Assembly: GCA_963778845.1 (NCBI GenBank)
Contig: CAVZVW010000001.1
Coordinates: 62,001-126,000 of the forward strand
DNA: 64,000 bases
Direction: 5' to 3'
Source of the DNA: CAVZVW01 sp963778845
Lineage (GTDB): Bacteria > Actinomycetota > Actinomycetes > Actinomycetales > Kineosporiaceae
Under the pieces are notes generated by a model. That model saw only the letters and a program-made list of their open reading frames with translations. It searched no databases and was not told where the DNA came from. Position numbers and translations under genes: made by a program. This document shows positions 25,923-36,014 of this stretch, piece after piece (within the stretch, counting starts at the first letter, position 1; each line of letters begins with the position of its first letter).

Positions 25923-26531
25923 TCACCAGGGCTCGGACTCGAGGAGCTCCTCGGTCACGTCACTGGGCACGGGAGGGGCCGGCGGTGCGTCGAGGCCGGC
26001 CTCGACGGCGTCCAGCGCCTCGGACACCCCGCGCGTCCAGACCACGTCGCGCAGCGCAGCGCCTCGGGCGAAACCGCCCTCGCGCAGCGAACGGGCCAGC
26101 TCCTCCAGCGGCGCGAACAGGCCCGTCGGGTCGAGGATGACCACCGGCTTCCTGTGCATCCCCAAGGACCTGGACACCCAGACCTCGAGCAGCTCCTCCA
26201 GCGTGCCGAACCCGCCGGGCAGCGCCAGGAAGGCGTCGGCCGCGGCGTCCATCCGGCCCTTGCGCTCACGCATGTCGCGCGTGACGACCAGCTCGTCCGC
26301 GCGGTCATCGGCCACCTCGAGCCCGACCAGCGCCTGAGGGATCACCCCGAGCGTGTGTCGGCCCGCGCGCCGGACCGCCTCGGCGACCGCGCCCATCATG
26401 GACACGCGACCGCCGCCGGACACGAGGTCGTGCCCGCGACGCCCGAGCTCCGCCCCGACGCGATCGGCCAGGTCCACGTAGGACGGGTCGATGCGCTCGG
26501 AGGAGGAGCAGAAGACGGCGATGCGGGCCAT
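25923..26531 (-). CDS. LOG-family (TIGR00730) Rossmann protein, short paralogue
   Basis: 202 residues. LOG proteins are phosphoribohydrolases, best known for releasing free cytokinins from nucleotide precursors. The family motif LALPGGFGTLEELLEV and an upstream GGGRVSMMGAVAEAV (counterpart of the usual GGGxxGLMG) are present. It shares orientation with a longer LOG paralogue upstream, with a 77-residue gene between them. Substrate in bacteria is uncertain. Confidence 0.88.
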   Translation of the reverse strand: MARIAVFCSSSERIDPSYVDLADRVGAELGRRGHDLVSGGGRVSMMGAVAEAVRRAGRHTLGVIPQALVGLEVADDRADELVVTRDMRERKGRMDAAADAFLALPGGFGTLEELLEVWVSRSLGMHRKPVVILDPTGLFAPLEELARSLREGGFARGAALRDVVWTRGVSEALDAVEAGLDAPPAPPVPSDVTEELLESEPW

Positions 26532-26557
26532 GTGACCACTGTGCCGGACCTCGCGGA

Positions 26558-26791
26558 TCAGTGCGCCGCCGCCACCGGAGGGGAGGTCGACTCCAGCGCG
26601 GTGCTCAACGCCCGCAGCACCTCGTGGACGTCGTCGTGGGCCAGCCGCACCGTGGCAAGGCAGCTGCCGTCCTGCCAGATGCTGAGGACCACGCGATCCG
26701 CCTGGGGGTGGGAGCTGATCCGCAGCACCCGCCCTCCGACGTCCCGGCCGACGATCACGTCGCCGTACCGCGGGGCAGGGGGCACGAACAT
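26558..26791 (-). CDS. 77-residue conserved hypothetical protein
   Basis: A small soluble protein with alternating strands and one C-terminal helix (RYGDVIVGRDVGGRVLRISS, then HDDVHEVLRALSTALES). It lies between two LOG-family genes in the same orientation, 26 bp from the downstream one. No function can be assigned. Confidence 0.65.
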   Translation of the reverse strand: MFVPPAPRYGDVIVGRDVGGRVLRISSHPQADRVVLSIWQDGSCLATVRLAHDDVHEVLRALSTALESTSPPVAAAH

Positions 26792-26882
26792 GGCTCGAGT
26801 GTGAAGCCGCGCGTGCGGTGCCGTCCAGACCGTCGGCCCCGTCTCCCCCGGGTGGACCGCATGCCGACCCCGGCGGTGCGCG

Positions 26883-27671
26883 TCAGGTGCCGTCGACGTC
26901 CGCGGCGGGCACCTCCGCCTGGAAGTCACTGACCAGCCGGACGGCCTCGTCGACGTCGTCGGTCACGGTGAGCAGGCCCAGGTCCGGCGCTGCGATCATG
27001 CCGGAGGGCACGAGAGTCGACCCGATCCAGTCGAGGAGCCCCTGCCAGTGGCGCGTGCCGATCAGGACGATGGGGAACGAGGTGACCTTCTGCGTCTGCA
27101 CGAGGGTCAGGGCCTCGAACAGCTCGTCGAGGGTCCCGAAGCCACCGGGCAGCACGACGAAGCCGCTGGCGTACTTGACGAACATCATCTTGCGGGCGAA
27201 GAAGTACCGGAAGTGGACGCCGAGATCCACCCAGTCGTTCATCGCCTGCTCGTGCGGCAGCTCGATCCCGAGACCGACAGAGACGCCACCGGCCTCACAG
27301 GTGCCACGGTTCGCCGCCTCCATCGCCCCGGGGCCGCCGCCGGTGATGACGGCGAACCCGGCCCTCGCCAGCTCCGCGCCCAGTCGCCGGCCCAGGGCGT
27401 ACTCGGGACTGTCGCGCGCGATCCGGGCCGACCCGAACACGCTGATGGCCGGGCCGAGCTCGGCGAGCGCACCGAAGCCCTCGACGAACTCGCTCTGGAT
27501 GCGCAGCACCCGCCACGGGTCCTGGTGCAGCCAGCCGCTCGGACCGCGGCTGTCGAGCAGGCGCTGGTCGGTGGTCGTCGCGGGCACCATGGACCGGCGA
27601 AGCGTCACGGGACCCTTGCGGTAAGGCCGGGCGTGGGAGCCTGAGTCGTCCTCGTGCTGGTCAGCGGTCAC
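26883..27671 (-). CDS. LOG-family (TIGR00730) Rossmann protein, long paralogue
   Basis: 262 residues. An N-terminal extension of ~70 residues precedes the Rossmann core: ISVFGSARIARDSPEY, ITGGGPGAMEAANRGT, and the catalytic motif VLPGGFGTLDELFEAL. The substrate-binding PGGxGTxxE signature is intact. Similar proteins sit beside folP2/dapE in mycobacteria. Likely a nucleoside 5'-monophosphate phosphoribohydrolase. Confidence 0.9.
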   Translation of the reverse strand: MTADQHEDDSGSHARPYRKGPVTLRRSMVPATTTDQRLLDSRGPSGWLHQDPWRVLRIQSEFVEGFGALAELGPAISVFGSARIARDSPEYALGRRLGAELARAGFAVITGGGPGAMEAANRGTCEAGGVSVGLGIELPHEQAMNDWVDLGVHFRYFFARKMMFVKYASGFVVLPGGFGTLDELFEALTLVQTQKVTSFPIVLIGTRHWQGLLDWIGSTLVPSGMIAAPDLGLLTVTDDVDEAVRLVSDFQAEVPAADVDGT

Positions 27672-27742
27672 GACGCCTGACGGTAAGCGCTGCCGCGACG
27701 ACGCACCAGCGGCGGGGTCGGGTCCGAGGCAGGCAAGGCCGC

Positions 27743-27748
27743 TACTGT
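27743..27748 (+). promoter_or_regulatory. -10 element of a leaderless transcript (GGDEF-like gene)
   Basis: TACTGT lies six bases before the GTG start of the GGDEF-like gene. Confidence 0.55.
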
Positions 27749-27754
27749 TCGCCT

Positions 27755-29806
27755 GTGCGCGGCGGGCCCGAAGAGGAGCACCTCACTGGCCCGGCCCTGG
27801 TCGACGACATCGACGGCCTCATCGCCGACGGGCGCTTCGGCCGGGCCGAGGTCGCGCTACACCGGCTCGAGTCGGTGCTGGCCTCGCTCGACCAGGCCGA
27901 CGACCCCCAACCGCTGCTGCTGGCGCTCTGGGCGCGCGCCACGATGCTGCGGCGGACGGGCGCACCGCACGACGACGTCGTCTCCGCCTGCGACGTGCTC
28001 GAGCGCGCGGGAACCGCCAACCAGGACGGCGTGTGGGTGGCGGCGGCGTGTGTGCTGCGCGCCAGGGTGCGCCTCGAGGACGGCGAGGCCGGCACGGCGA
28101 TGGGCGACCTCGCCCGGGGCCAGGCCGCGGCGGGCGGTCTCGAGGTCGCCTCGCCGGCCGCGTTCCGGCTGCTCGACGGCCTGGCCATGGTCTACTCCCG
28201 GCTGCGGGTCACCGAGTGGGTGGACCAGACGCGTGCACACCTGGAAGGCATGGCGGAGGAGCTCTCGCCGCTGAACCGCGCCACGCACTGGGCCGGCTGG
28301 TCGACCGAGCTCGTCGCCCGGGGGCTGGAGCCGCTCGCGGTCGGCGCACCCGACCCCGACCACGACATCCTCGCCACCGCCGCGCAGGTGGCGAGGCGGG
28401 TCGAGGGCCTGCCTGCCGACCTGCTGCCGCTCGCGCTGAGGCGCACGACGGCCGGAGTGCTCGCCCTGGCCGCCGCCTACCGCGACAGCCCCACCGAAGC
28501 GTTGCGCCGGCTGGGCAAGGACGCCTTCGGCGAGGCGCGGTCGTTGCCGCCGGTCGGGCGGCAGGTGGTCACCCTCGCCGCTATGCGAGCCCATGCCCAG
28601 GTGGGCGCTATCGCGAGCGCGCGCAGCATCGACGACTCGGCCAAGCCCGCCCAGGTCTCCCTGGTGAACCTCGTGCTGGAGGTCTGTCGGGCCCGAGAGC
28701 GGCTGTGGCTGGAGACCCACGCCGGCGGGGACCTCGTGCAGCCGCTGCGACGGCTCACCGACCTGCTGGTCCGGCTCGGCTGGCAGGGGATGGACCTGGT
28801 GTCGGACACGGCCCGGCAGTCCCTCGAGCACCACACCCTGCGCCACGAGAGCCGCACGGACTCGGTGACGAGCGTCGGGAACCGGCGTGCGATGGAGGAG
28901 GACCTGCGCCGGCTGCTGCGCTTCGGCGCGCTGCCTCTCGCGCTGGTCCTCGTCGAGGTCGACGACCTCGAGCAGATCAACGACCGCTTCACGCACGTCG
29001 TCGGCGACGAGGTGCTGCGCCGGGTGGCGGCGACCGTGTCGGTCCAGCTGAGGTCGGGCGACCGGCTGCGCCGGCACGGTGGCGCCGACTTCGTCGTCCT
29101 GCTCCCCGCAACCGGCGACCAGGAGGCACACCACGTGGCCGCCCGCATCGTCGCAGCCGTCTCCGGCAGGGCCTGGGCCGAGCTCGCGGACGGCCTCGCG
29201 GTCAGCGTGAGCACCGGGTGCGCGGCAGCCTGGTCCCTGACGGGACGGCGCACCGACGCCGACGCGCAGCACCTGCTCAGCCGCGCCCACGAAGCGCTGT
29301 GGGCCACCAAGCACCGGCCGGCAACGGCGGTGGGTGCACCGGTACCCGGCGGCTCGGGGCCGGCGATGGCACCGGTCGACACGCCCACCGACCCGGTCGT
29401 ACCCGCGCGGCGTCGCGGCGACCGACCACCCGCCGAGCCCCCCGCGCCGGTGGAGCCCCGCATGCAGCCCCGGCCGCTGGAGCCGGCCCGGCCCCCCGAG
29501 CCGGCCCAGCCGCCCGAGCCGGCCCAGCCCCCCGGGCCGGCCGTGCAGGAGCCGTCACCGGTCCGCGGGACGACCCCGGTGTATGAGACCTTCAGCGAGT
29601 ATGCGACGACCGGCGACCACCACCCCTCGGGGCACACGCAGCCTCACGAGTACGACACCCTCGGCGAGTACGCCACACCGGCGCGCCACTGGCCTCAGGT
29701 CGCCGACGACACCCCTCCCGCGCGGCTACGCGACCGCGCCCGCCACGCCGCGCGACCAGTGGTCATCGACCTGCGGTCGAAGGACCCGCTGTCCCAGGGT
29801 CCGTGA
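27755..29806 (+). CDS. Degenerate GGDEF-domain protein with helical N-terminus and repetitive tail
   Basis: 683 residues, no membrane segment. Residues ~1-360 are alpha-helical and TPR-like. A GGDEF fold follows: DSVTSVGNRRAMEEDLRRLL, VEVDDLEQINDRF (first metal Asp kept), GDEVLRRVAATVS. The signature itself reads RHGGADFVV, so the catalytic GG(D/E)EF is changed to GGADF and cyclase activity is unlikely. No EAL domain. The last ~170 residues contain Pro-rich repeats (EPAQPPEPAQPPGPA) and two Tyr-rich copies (YETFSEYATT and YDTLGEYATP). Probably a nucleotide-sensing or scaffold protein. Its 3' end overlaps the convergent dapE by 44 bp. Confidence 0.82.
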   Translation: MRGGPEEEHLTGPALVDDIDGLIADGRFGRAEVALHRLESVLASLDQADDPQPLLLALWARATMLRRTGAPHDDVVSACDVLERAGTANQDGVWVAAACVLRARVRLEDGEAGTAMGDLARGQAAAGGLEVASPAAFRLLDGLAMVYSRLRVTEWVDQTRAHLEGMAEELSPLNRATHWAGWSTELVARGLEPLAVGAPDPDHDILATAAQVARRVEGLPADLLPLALRRTTAGVLALAAAYRDSPTEALRRLGKDAFGEARSLPPVGRQVVTLAAMRAHAQVGAIASARSIDDSAKPAQVSLVNLVLEVCRARERLWLETHAGGDLVQPLRRLTDLLVRLGWQGMDLVSDTARQSLEHHTLRHESRTDSVTSVGNRRAMEEDLRRLLRFGALPLALVLVEVDDLEQINDRFTHVVGDEVLRRVAATVSVQLRSGDRLRRHGGADFVVLLPATGDQEAHHVAARIVAAVSGRAWAELADGLAVSVSTGCAAAWSLTGRRTDADAQHLLSRAHEALWATKHRPATAVGAPVPGGSGPAMAPVDTPTDPVVPARRRGDRPPAEPPAPVEPRMQPRPLEPARPPEPAQPPEPAQPPGPAVQEPSPVRGTTPVYETFSEYATTGDHHPSGHTQPHEYDTLGEYATPARHWPQVADDTPPARLRDRARHAARPVVIDLRSKDPLSQGP

Positions 29807-30893
29807 GCCAGGCCAGCAGCACCCGCTCGCACTCCAGGATGGTCGCCGCAGGGCAGCGCTCGTCGTCCCGGTGGGCAAGGCTGGGGTCGCCGGGGCCGTA
29901 GTTGACCGCCGGCACGCCCAGCTCACTGAAGCGCGCGACGTCCGTCCACCCGTACTTCGCGGTCGCCGGTCTGCCGATCATGGCCACGAACTGCGCCGCC
30001 GCCGGGTGGTGCAGGCCGGGCCGTGCCCCCGCGGCGGCGTCGACCAGGCGCACGTCGAAGCCGTCGAACAGCTCGACGAGGTGCTCCCGGGCACCGCGGA
30101 CGTCGCGATCCGGTGCGAAGCGGTAGTTGACCTCCACCACGCACTCGTCCGGGATCACGTTGCCTGCGATACCGCCGCGGATCCCCACGGCGTTGAGGCC
30201 CTCCCGGTAGACCAGCCCCTCGACGTCCACCTCGCGCGGCCGGTAGGCCTTCAGGCGGGCCAGCACCTCGGCGGCGTCGTGGATGGCGTTGTGCCCCATC
30301 CACGACCGGGCCGAGTGTGCCGCGGTGCCCCGGGTGACGACGTCGACGCGCATGGTCCCGTTGCAGCCCCCCTCGACATCACCGGAGGAGGGCTCGAGCA
30401 GGATCGCGAAGTCGGCCTGGAGCCACTCGGGGTGGCGCCTCGCCAACCGGCCGAGGCCGTTGCGGTCGGCCTCCACCTCCTCGTTGTCGTAGAAGACGTA
30501 CGTGACGTCACGCACGGGCGCCGTGGCGCGCGCCGCCACGCGGAGCTGGACGGCGACACCGGACTTCATGTCGCAGGTTCCCCTCCCATGCACGACACCG
30601 TCGGCACCTTCGCCGACGACCCACGTGGGCAGGTTGGCCGCGATCGGCACCGTGTCGAGGTGACCGGCGAGCACCACCCGCTCCGGACGGCCGAGGTGGG
30701 TCCGCGCCACGACGGCGTCGCCGTCGCGCAGCACCTCCAGGCCGGCGACGCCGTGCAGGGCCTCCTCGACGGCGTCGGCCAAGCGGGCCTCGTCGCCCGA
30801 GACGGACTCGATGTCGCACAGCGCCCGGGTGAGGTCGACGGCATCCAGACCGAGGTCGAGGTGCGCCGTCGCGGGCTGAGGGATGCCGGACAT
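29763..30893 (-). CDS. dapE: Succinyl-diaminopimelate desuccinylase
   Basis: About 376 residues, M20 metallopeptidase family. It removes succinate to give LL-diaminopimelate for lysine and peptidoglycan. Metal and catalytic motifs: VLAGHLDTVPI, GRGTCDMKSGVAVQL, YDNEEVEADRNG (catalytic Glu pair) and a late NYGPGDPSLAHRDDE (His ligand). The inserted dimerisation domain contains GTAAHSARSWMGHNAIH. ATG 30893 is supported by the -10 box seven bases upstream. Divergent from dapD. Confidence 0.92.
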   Translation of the reverse strand: MSGIPQPATAHLDLGLDAVDLTRALCDIESVSGDEARLADAVEEALHGVAGLEVLRDGDAVVARTHLGRPERVVLAGHLDTVPIAANLPTWVVGEGADGVVHGRGTCDMKSGVAVQLRVAARATAPVRDVTYVFYDNEEVEADRNGLGRLARRHPEWLQADFAILLEPSSGDVEGGCNGTMRVDVVTRGTAAHSARSWMGHNAIHDAAEVLARLKAYRPREVDVEGLVYREGLNAVGIRGGIAGNVIPDECVVEVNYRFAPDRDVRGAREHLVELFDGFDVRLVDAAAGARPGLHHPAAAQFVAMIGRPATAKYGWTDVARFSELGVPAVNYGPGDPSLAHRDDERCPAATILECERVLLAWLTDPGTAGPSTAGR

Positions 30894-30900
30894 GCCGACG

Positions 30901-30906
30901 AGGCTA
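30901..30906 (-). promoter_or_regulatory. -10 element of a leaderless transcript (dapE)
   Basis: On the minus strand TAGCCT lies seven bases before the dapE ATG. Confidence 0.55.
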
Positions 30907-30939
30907 CGGGGGGCGCGCACCGGGTGGGCGCCGCCCCCT

Positions 30940-30945
30940 TACGCT
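30940..30945 (+). promoter_or_regulatory. -10 element of a leaderless transcript (dapD)
   Basis: TACGCT lies seven bases before the dapD ATG. With the dapE element on the other strand, the 59-bp gap carries back-to-back promoters. Confidence 0.55.
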
Positions 30946-30952
30946 CTCAGGT

Positions 30953-31946
30953 ATGACGATGCCAGCCGCTCCGGCTCCCCCCGGAACGACCCGCACGGCC
31001 TGGGGTTACGGCCTGGCAAGCGTCACCGACTCCGGGGCCGTCCTGGACACGTGGTACCCGGCTCCGCGGCTCGGAGAGCCTCCGGCCGACGCCGGGCCGC
31101 ACGCCGTCCCCGCCGAGCTCGCGTCGTTGCAGACCGTCGACCCGTACCGCCGGGTACGCCAGCACGTCGTGCGCACGATCATCGACCTCGACGCGCCGCC
31201 GGCCGACGTCCACGACGCCTACCTGCGCCTGCACCTGCTCTCCCACCGGCTGGTCGCGCCCGCACGGGGCGAACGTATCCGGGATCTTCGACGTTCTCCC
31301 GAACGTGGTGTGGACGAACCTCGGACCGTGCTCGGTCGACGACTTCGAGACCACTCGTCTCCGGCTTCGCGCAGGGACCCCGCACGGCGGCAGGGTCCAC
31401 GTGCTCGGCGTCGACAAGTTCCCGCGGATGAGCGACTACGTCGTGCCGGTCGGCGTCCGCATCGCCGACGCCGACCGCGTGCGGCTGGGGGCGCACCTGG
31501 CGGCGGGGACCACGGTCATGCACGAGGGGTTCGTGAACTTCAACGCCGGCACGCTCGGAGCATCGATGGTGGAGGGTCGCATCTCCTCCGGCGTGGTCGT
31601 CGGCGACGGCTCCGACGTCGGGGGCGGGGCCTCGATCATGGGGACGCTGTCCGGCGGCGGCTCCCACGTCATCAGCATCGGGCGGCGCTGCCTGCTCGGT
31701 GCGAACTCCGGCATCGGGATCAGCCTGGGCGACGACTGCGTGGTGGAGGCCGGCTGCTACGTCACCGCCGGCACCAAGGTGCGCCTCGTCCAGCCGGGCC
31801 GGGAGCCGGCTTCCGTGCCCGCAAGGCAGCTCTCCGGCGCCAGCGGCCTGATGTTCTGGCGCAACTCCCAGACCGGGGCCGTCGAGGCGCGCCCGCGCGA
31901 GGGCAAGCAGGTGGCCCTGAATGCCGCTCTCCACGCCAACGACTGA
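30953..31946 (+). CDS. dapD: Tetrahydrodipicolinate N-succinyltransferase (one frame disruption)
   Basis: About 330 residues once one extra base near 31257-31262 is discounted (CTGGTCGCGCCCGCACGG). The frame then reads LVAP-HGANVSGIFDVLPNVVW without loss. A left-handed beta-helix follows, with hexapeptide turns such as GVVVGDGSDVGGGASIMG and IGRRCLLGANSGIGI. It transfers succinate from succinyl-CoA to tetrahydrodipicolinate in lysine/DAP synthesis. The enzyme is normally essential, so the frameshift is probably a sequence error. Actinobacterial-type DapD with a long N-terminal domain. Confidence 0.88.
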
Positions 31947-32898
31947 CCGGCCGGCCGGCGGCACTGCGGCGCGGCGGCGCAGGCTGGTGACCCCGGTCGT
32001 CGGCGGCATCCTGGTCGTTCTCATCGCGGCAGCGGGCGTGGTGTGGTGGCGCGGCTCGGTGGCCGGCATCGCCGTCCGCGAGCACTGCACGGCCACCGTC
32101 GACGCGACCACCGTGGAGCTGGACCCCGACCAGGCGGGGAACGCCGCGATCATCGCCGCCGTCGCCGCGCGACGGTCCCTGCCTGCCCGGGCGGCGTCCA
32201 TCGGCATCGCGACAGCCATGCAGGAGTCGAAGCTCACGAACGTCGGCTACGGGGACCGCGACTCCCTCGGCCTGTTCCAGCAACGGCCGTCGCAGGGCTG
32301 GGGGACCGCACGCCAGGTCATGGACCCGGTGTACGCCGCCAACGCCTTCTACAACGCCCTCGTGAAGATCGATGGCTACCAGACCATGCCGATCACGGAG
32401 GTCGCCCAGCGGGTGCAGCGCTCGGCCTTCCCCTCCGCCTACGCCCAGCACGAGCCGGAGGCCCGCACCATGGCCTCGGCACTGTCGGGGTATCCCCCGG
32501 CAGGCTTCTCGTGCGTCCTGCGCCCGAAGGCCGTTGCCGCGCAGCGGCGCGGCGCCGGCGGGCTCACGCTGCGCGCCGCCACGCTCGCCTCCAGGGCCCG
32601 TGCCGAGACCGGACGGTCCGCCGCCGACGCGCAGCCCGCGCCCGGCGCCTCGACGACCCCCGCGTCGGCCGACGGCACGGAGGTGCGGTTCGTGGTGCCG
32701 GGTGCCGAGGCTCAGCGGCGCGGCTGGAGCCTCGCGCACTGGGCCGTGGCGAGAGCGTCGGCGCTGGACGTGGTCTTCGTCGCCACCGACGGGCGCCAGT
32801 GGCGCCGTGACTCCTCGGCCCAGGGCTGGACGGCGCAGCCCAGTGGTGCTCAGGTGCCTGCCGGAACCGTCGTCGTGCGGGTGGCCGCGGGCGGGTGA
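31921..32898 (+). CDS. Membrane-anchored protein with lysozyme-like domain
   Basis: 325 residues. A basic N-terminus and one membrane helix (LVTPVVGGILVVLIAAAGVV) precede an exported domain with a lysozyme/transglycosylase-like core: a candidate catalytic Glu in GIATAMQESKLTNVGYGDRD and SLGLFQQRPSQGWG. The C-terminal third has a short beta/alpha region after a low-complexity Ala/Pro linker. Relatives are often mislabelled heavy-metal transporters. Starts inside the last 26 bp of dapD. Peptidoglycan or glycan binding is a reasonable inference. Confidence 0.75.
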   Translation: MPLSTPTTDRPAGGTAARRRRLVTPVVGGILVVLIAAAGVVWWRGSVAGIAVREHCTATVDATTVELDPDQAGNAAIIAAVAARRSLPARAASIGIATAMQESKLTNVGYGDRDSLGLFQQRPSQGWGTARQVMDPVYAANAFYNALVKIDGYQTMPITEVAQRVQRSAFPSAYAQHEPEARTMASALSGYPPAGFSCVLRPKAVAAQRRGAGGLTLRAATLASRARAETGRSAADAQPAPGASTTPASADGTEVRFVVPGAEAQRRGWSLAHWAVARASALDVVFVATDGRQWRRDSSAQGWTAQPSGAQVPAGTVVVRVAAGG

Positions 32899-32916
32899 CC
32901 GCCGTCGGGCCCGTCG

Positions 32917-34212
<1,296 letters not shown>

Positions 34213-34227
34213 GCACGCTCCTTCTGA

Positions 34228-34266
34228 ACCGAGCCGCTCATCGGCTCGGTCGTTCTCGACCGAGCC
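34228..34266 (-). promoter_or_regulatory. gltA leader with alternative hairpins
   Basis: Read along the mRNA: GGCTCGGTCG, AGAA, CGACCGAGCC, a short spacer, GGCTCGGT, then AGAAGGAG and the gltA start. Segment 2 can pair perfectly with segment 1 (10 bp) or with segment 3 (8-9 bp), not both. Segment 3 abuts the ribosome-binding site. The rest of the ~250-bp gap up to dapC shows no gene. Confidence 0.5.
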
Positions 34267-34460
34267 GCCCCGCCCGGTGTGCCGGTGAACGCCGGACGTG
34301 CCCCGGTAGGTCTGGTAGACCGCCGATTTCAGGTGACGCTACTCGCCCGTAACCAGCCCCAGCCAACGGGGGGCTCCGTGGTCGGTTGGACGCGATCTTG
34401 CAGCAGCGGGCATCGGCGCGACAGTGGCGAAAGGTCCCGGTCCGTCTGGCTCTCGCAGCC

Positions 34461-35600
34461 TCACCGAAGCCGCGCACCCAGACGGGACAACCGCTCGTCG
34501 GTGGCCGTCAGCGCCACCCGGACGTGCCGCTCCCCGGCGGCGCCGTAGAAGGCACCGGGGGCCACGAGCACGCCTCTGTCCGCGAGCCAGCCGACAGTGG
34601 TCATGCACGGCTCCCCCCGCGTCGCCCACAGGTACAGACCCGCCTCGGAGTCGTCGATGCGGAACCCCGCCGCGTGCAGGGCATCGGTGGCCACCTCCCG
34701 ACGTGCGCGGTAGCGCTCACGCTGCTCGCGTACGTGCTCGTCGTCGCCGAGGGCGGCGCGCATCGCCTCCTGCACCGGCCACGGCATGATCATCCCAGCG
34801 TGCTTGCGCACCTGGAGCAGGCGGTCGACGAGCACCGGGTCGCCGGCGACGAACGCGGCGCGGTAGCCGGCCATGCTCGACTGCTTGCTGAGCGAGTACA
34901 CCGCGAGCAGGTTCTCGGGCGAACCGCCGCACACCTGCGGGTCGAGGATGCTCGGCACGTCCGCGACGTCCCACGCCAGCTCGGCGTAGCACTCGTCGCT
35001 GGCGACCACCGCACCGATCGCCCGCGCGGTCGCGACCACCGCAGCCAGGTGGTCGCGGTCGAGCACCCGTCCCGTGGGGTTGCCCGGGGAGTTCAGCCAG
35101 ACCAGGCGGACGCGTCCGTCGTCCGGCCCTCCGAAGGCCGCCGCGGGTGTGCCGCCGAGAGCAGGCACCCAGGCCGTGCCGTCAGAGGGCACCGGCGTCG
35201 CCCCGGCGATCCTGGCACCGACGTCGTAGGAGGGGTAGGCGGCCTCGGGGTGAACCACGACGTCGCCGGGACCGAGCCCGAGCAGCGTCGGCAGCCACAC
35301 CACGAGCTCCTTGGACCCGATGGTGGGGAGCACAGTGGCCGGGTCGACGTCCGGGACCCCGCGCCGACGGGCGAACCAGTCGACGACGGCCTGCCGCAGC
35401 GGCGCCGTCCCGTGAGTCTGCGGATAGCCCGGAGCGTCCCAGGCCCGGGTGAGCGCCTCGCGCACGACCTGGGGCGTCGGGTCGACGGGAGCGCCGATGC
35501 TGAGGTCGACGATCCCGTCCGGATGCGCCCGCGCCGCGCGTGCGTACGGCGCGAGCGTGTCCCACGGGAAGTCGGGCAGGACGCGGCGCGCCCGACGCAC
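34461..35600 (-). CDS. dapC: Succinyldiaminopimelate transaminase
   Basis: 379 residues, class I PLP aminotransferase. The PLP lysine is in VYSLSKQSSMAGYRAAF. Other family features: GAPVDPTPQVVREAL near the N-terminus, SKELVVWLPTLL, LVWLNSPGNPTGRVL and the VASDECYAELAW aspartate/tyrosine. The gene lies 9 bp after fdxA in the same direction, the conserved actinobacterial fdx-dapC pair, which supports DapC over other aminotransferases. Confidence 0.9.
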   Translation of the reverse strand: MRRARRVLPDFPWDTLAPYARAARAHPDGIVDLSIGAPVDPTPQVVREALTRAWDAPGYPQTHGTAPLRQAVVDWFARRRGVPDVDPATVLPTIGSKELVVWLPTLLGLGPGDVVVHPEAAYPSYDVGARIAGATPVPSDGTAWVPALGGTPAAAFGGPDDGRVRLVWLNSPGNPTGRVLDRDHLAAVVATARAIGAVVASDECYAELAWDVADVPSILDPQVCGGSPENLLAVYSLSKQSSMAGYRAAFVAGDPVLVDRLLQVRKHAGMIMPWPVQEAMRAALGDDEHVREQRERYRARREVATDALHAAGFRIDDSEAGLYLWATRGEPCMTTVGWLADRGVLVAPGAFYGAAGERHVRVALTATDERLSRLGARLR

Positions 35601-35609
35601 GAGTGGGGC

Positions 35610-35936
35610 TCAGTGCCCCTCGCCCTGCGGCGGGCAGGCCATGACCACGGGGTGGTCCTTGGGGATCACGCCCATCTTCGCCGCACCACCGGGGGAGCCG
35701 AGGTCGTCGAAGAACTCGACGTTGGCCTTGTAGTAGTCCTTCCACTGCTCCGGCGTGTCGTCCTCGTAGAAGATCGCCTCGACCGGGCAGACGGGCTCAC
35801 AGGCGCCGCAGTCGACGCACTCGTCGGGGTGGATGTACAGGGAGCGAATGCCCTCGTAGATGCAGTCGACGGGGCATTCCTCGATACACGCCTTGTCCTT
35901 CACGTCCACGCAGGGCTGGGCGATGACGTACGTCAC
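35610..35936 (-). CDS. fdxA: Seven-iron ferredoxin
   Basis: 108 residues with 3Fe-4S and 4Fe-4S sites: the first cluster from CVDVKDKAC and CPVDC, the second from CVDCGACEPVCP. A C-terminal acidic segment (WKDYYKANVEFFDDLG) is typical of actinobacterial FdxA. It could feed low-potential electrons to enzymes such as the sulfite reductase in this window, though that pairing is inferred. GTG start after AGGAGGA. Divergent from the GNAT gene. Confidence 0.93.
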   Translation of the reverse strand: MTYVIAQPCVDVKDKACIEECPVDCIYEGIRSLYIHPDECVDCGACEPVCPVEAIFYEDDTPEQWKDYYKANVEFFDDLGSPGGAAKMGVIPKDHPVVMACPPQGEGH

Positions 35937-35988
35937 GACGGTCCTCCTGTGATGTGGCCGGTACCCGGGCCGACCCTAGGTCGCCGCC

Positions 35989-35994
35989 TAGTAT
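35989..35994 (+). promoter_or_regulatory. -10 element of the GNAT gene
   Basis: TAGTAT, with transcription expected near 36001, gives a ~14-nt leader to GTG 36015. The fdxA promoter lies on the other strand in the same 80-bp gap. Confidence 0.45.
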
Positions 35995-36014
35995 CGCGGA
36001 CGGGAGAACACCAT

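Noticed and set aside
27755..29806. Active diguanylate cyclase
   Set aside because: The signature is GGADF, not GG(D/E)EF.
34386..36014. Plus-strand frame extending upstream of the GNAT gene
   Set aside because: It runs antisense to dapC and fdxA, which have complete motifs. The GNAT domain begins only after 36015.
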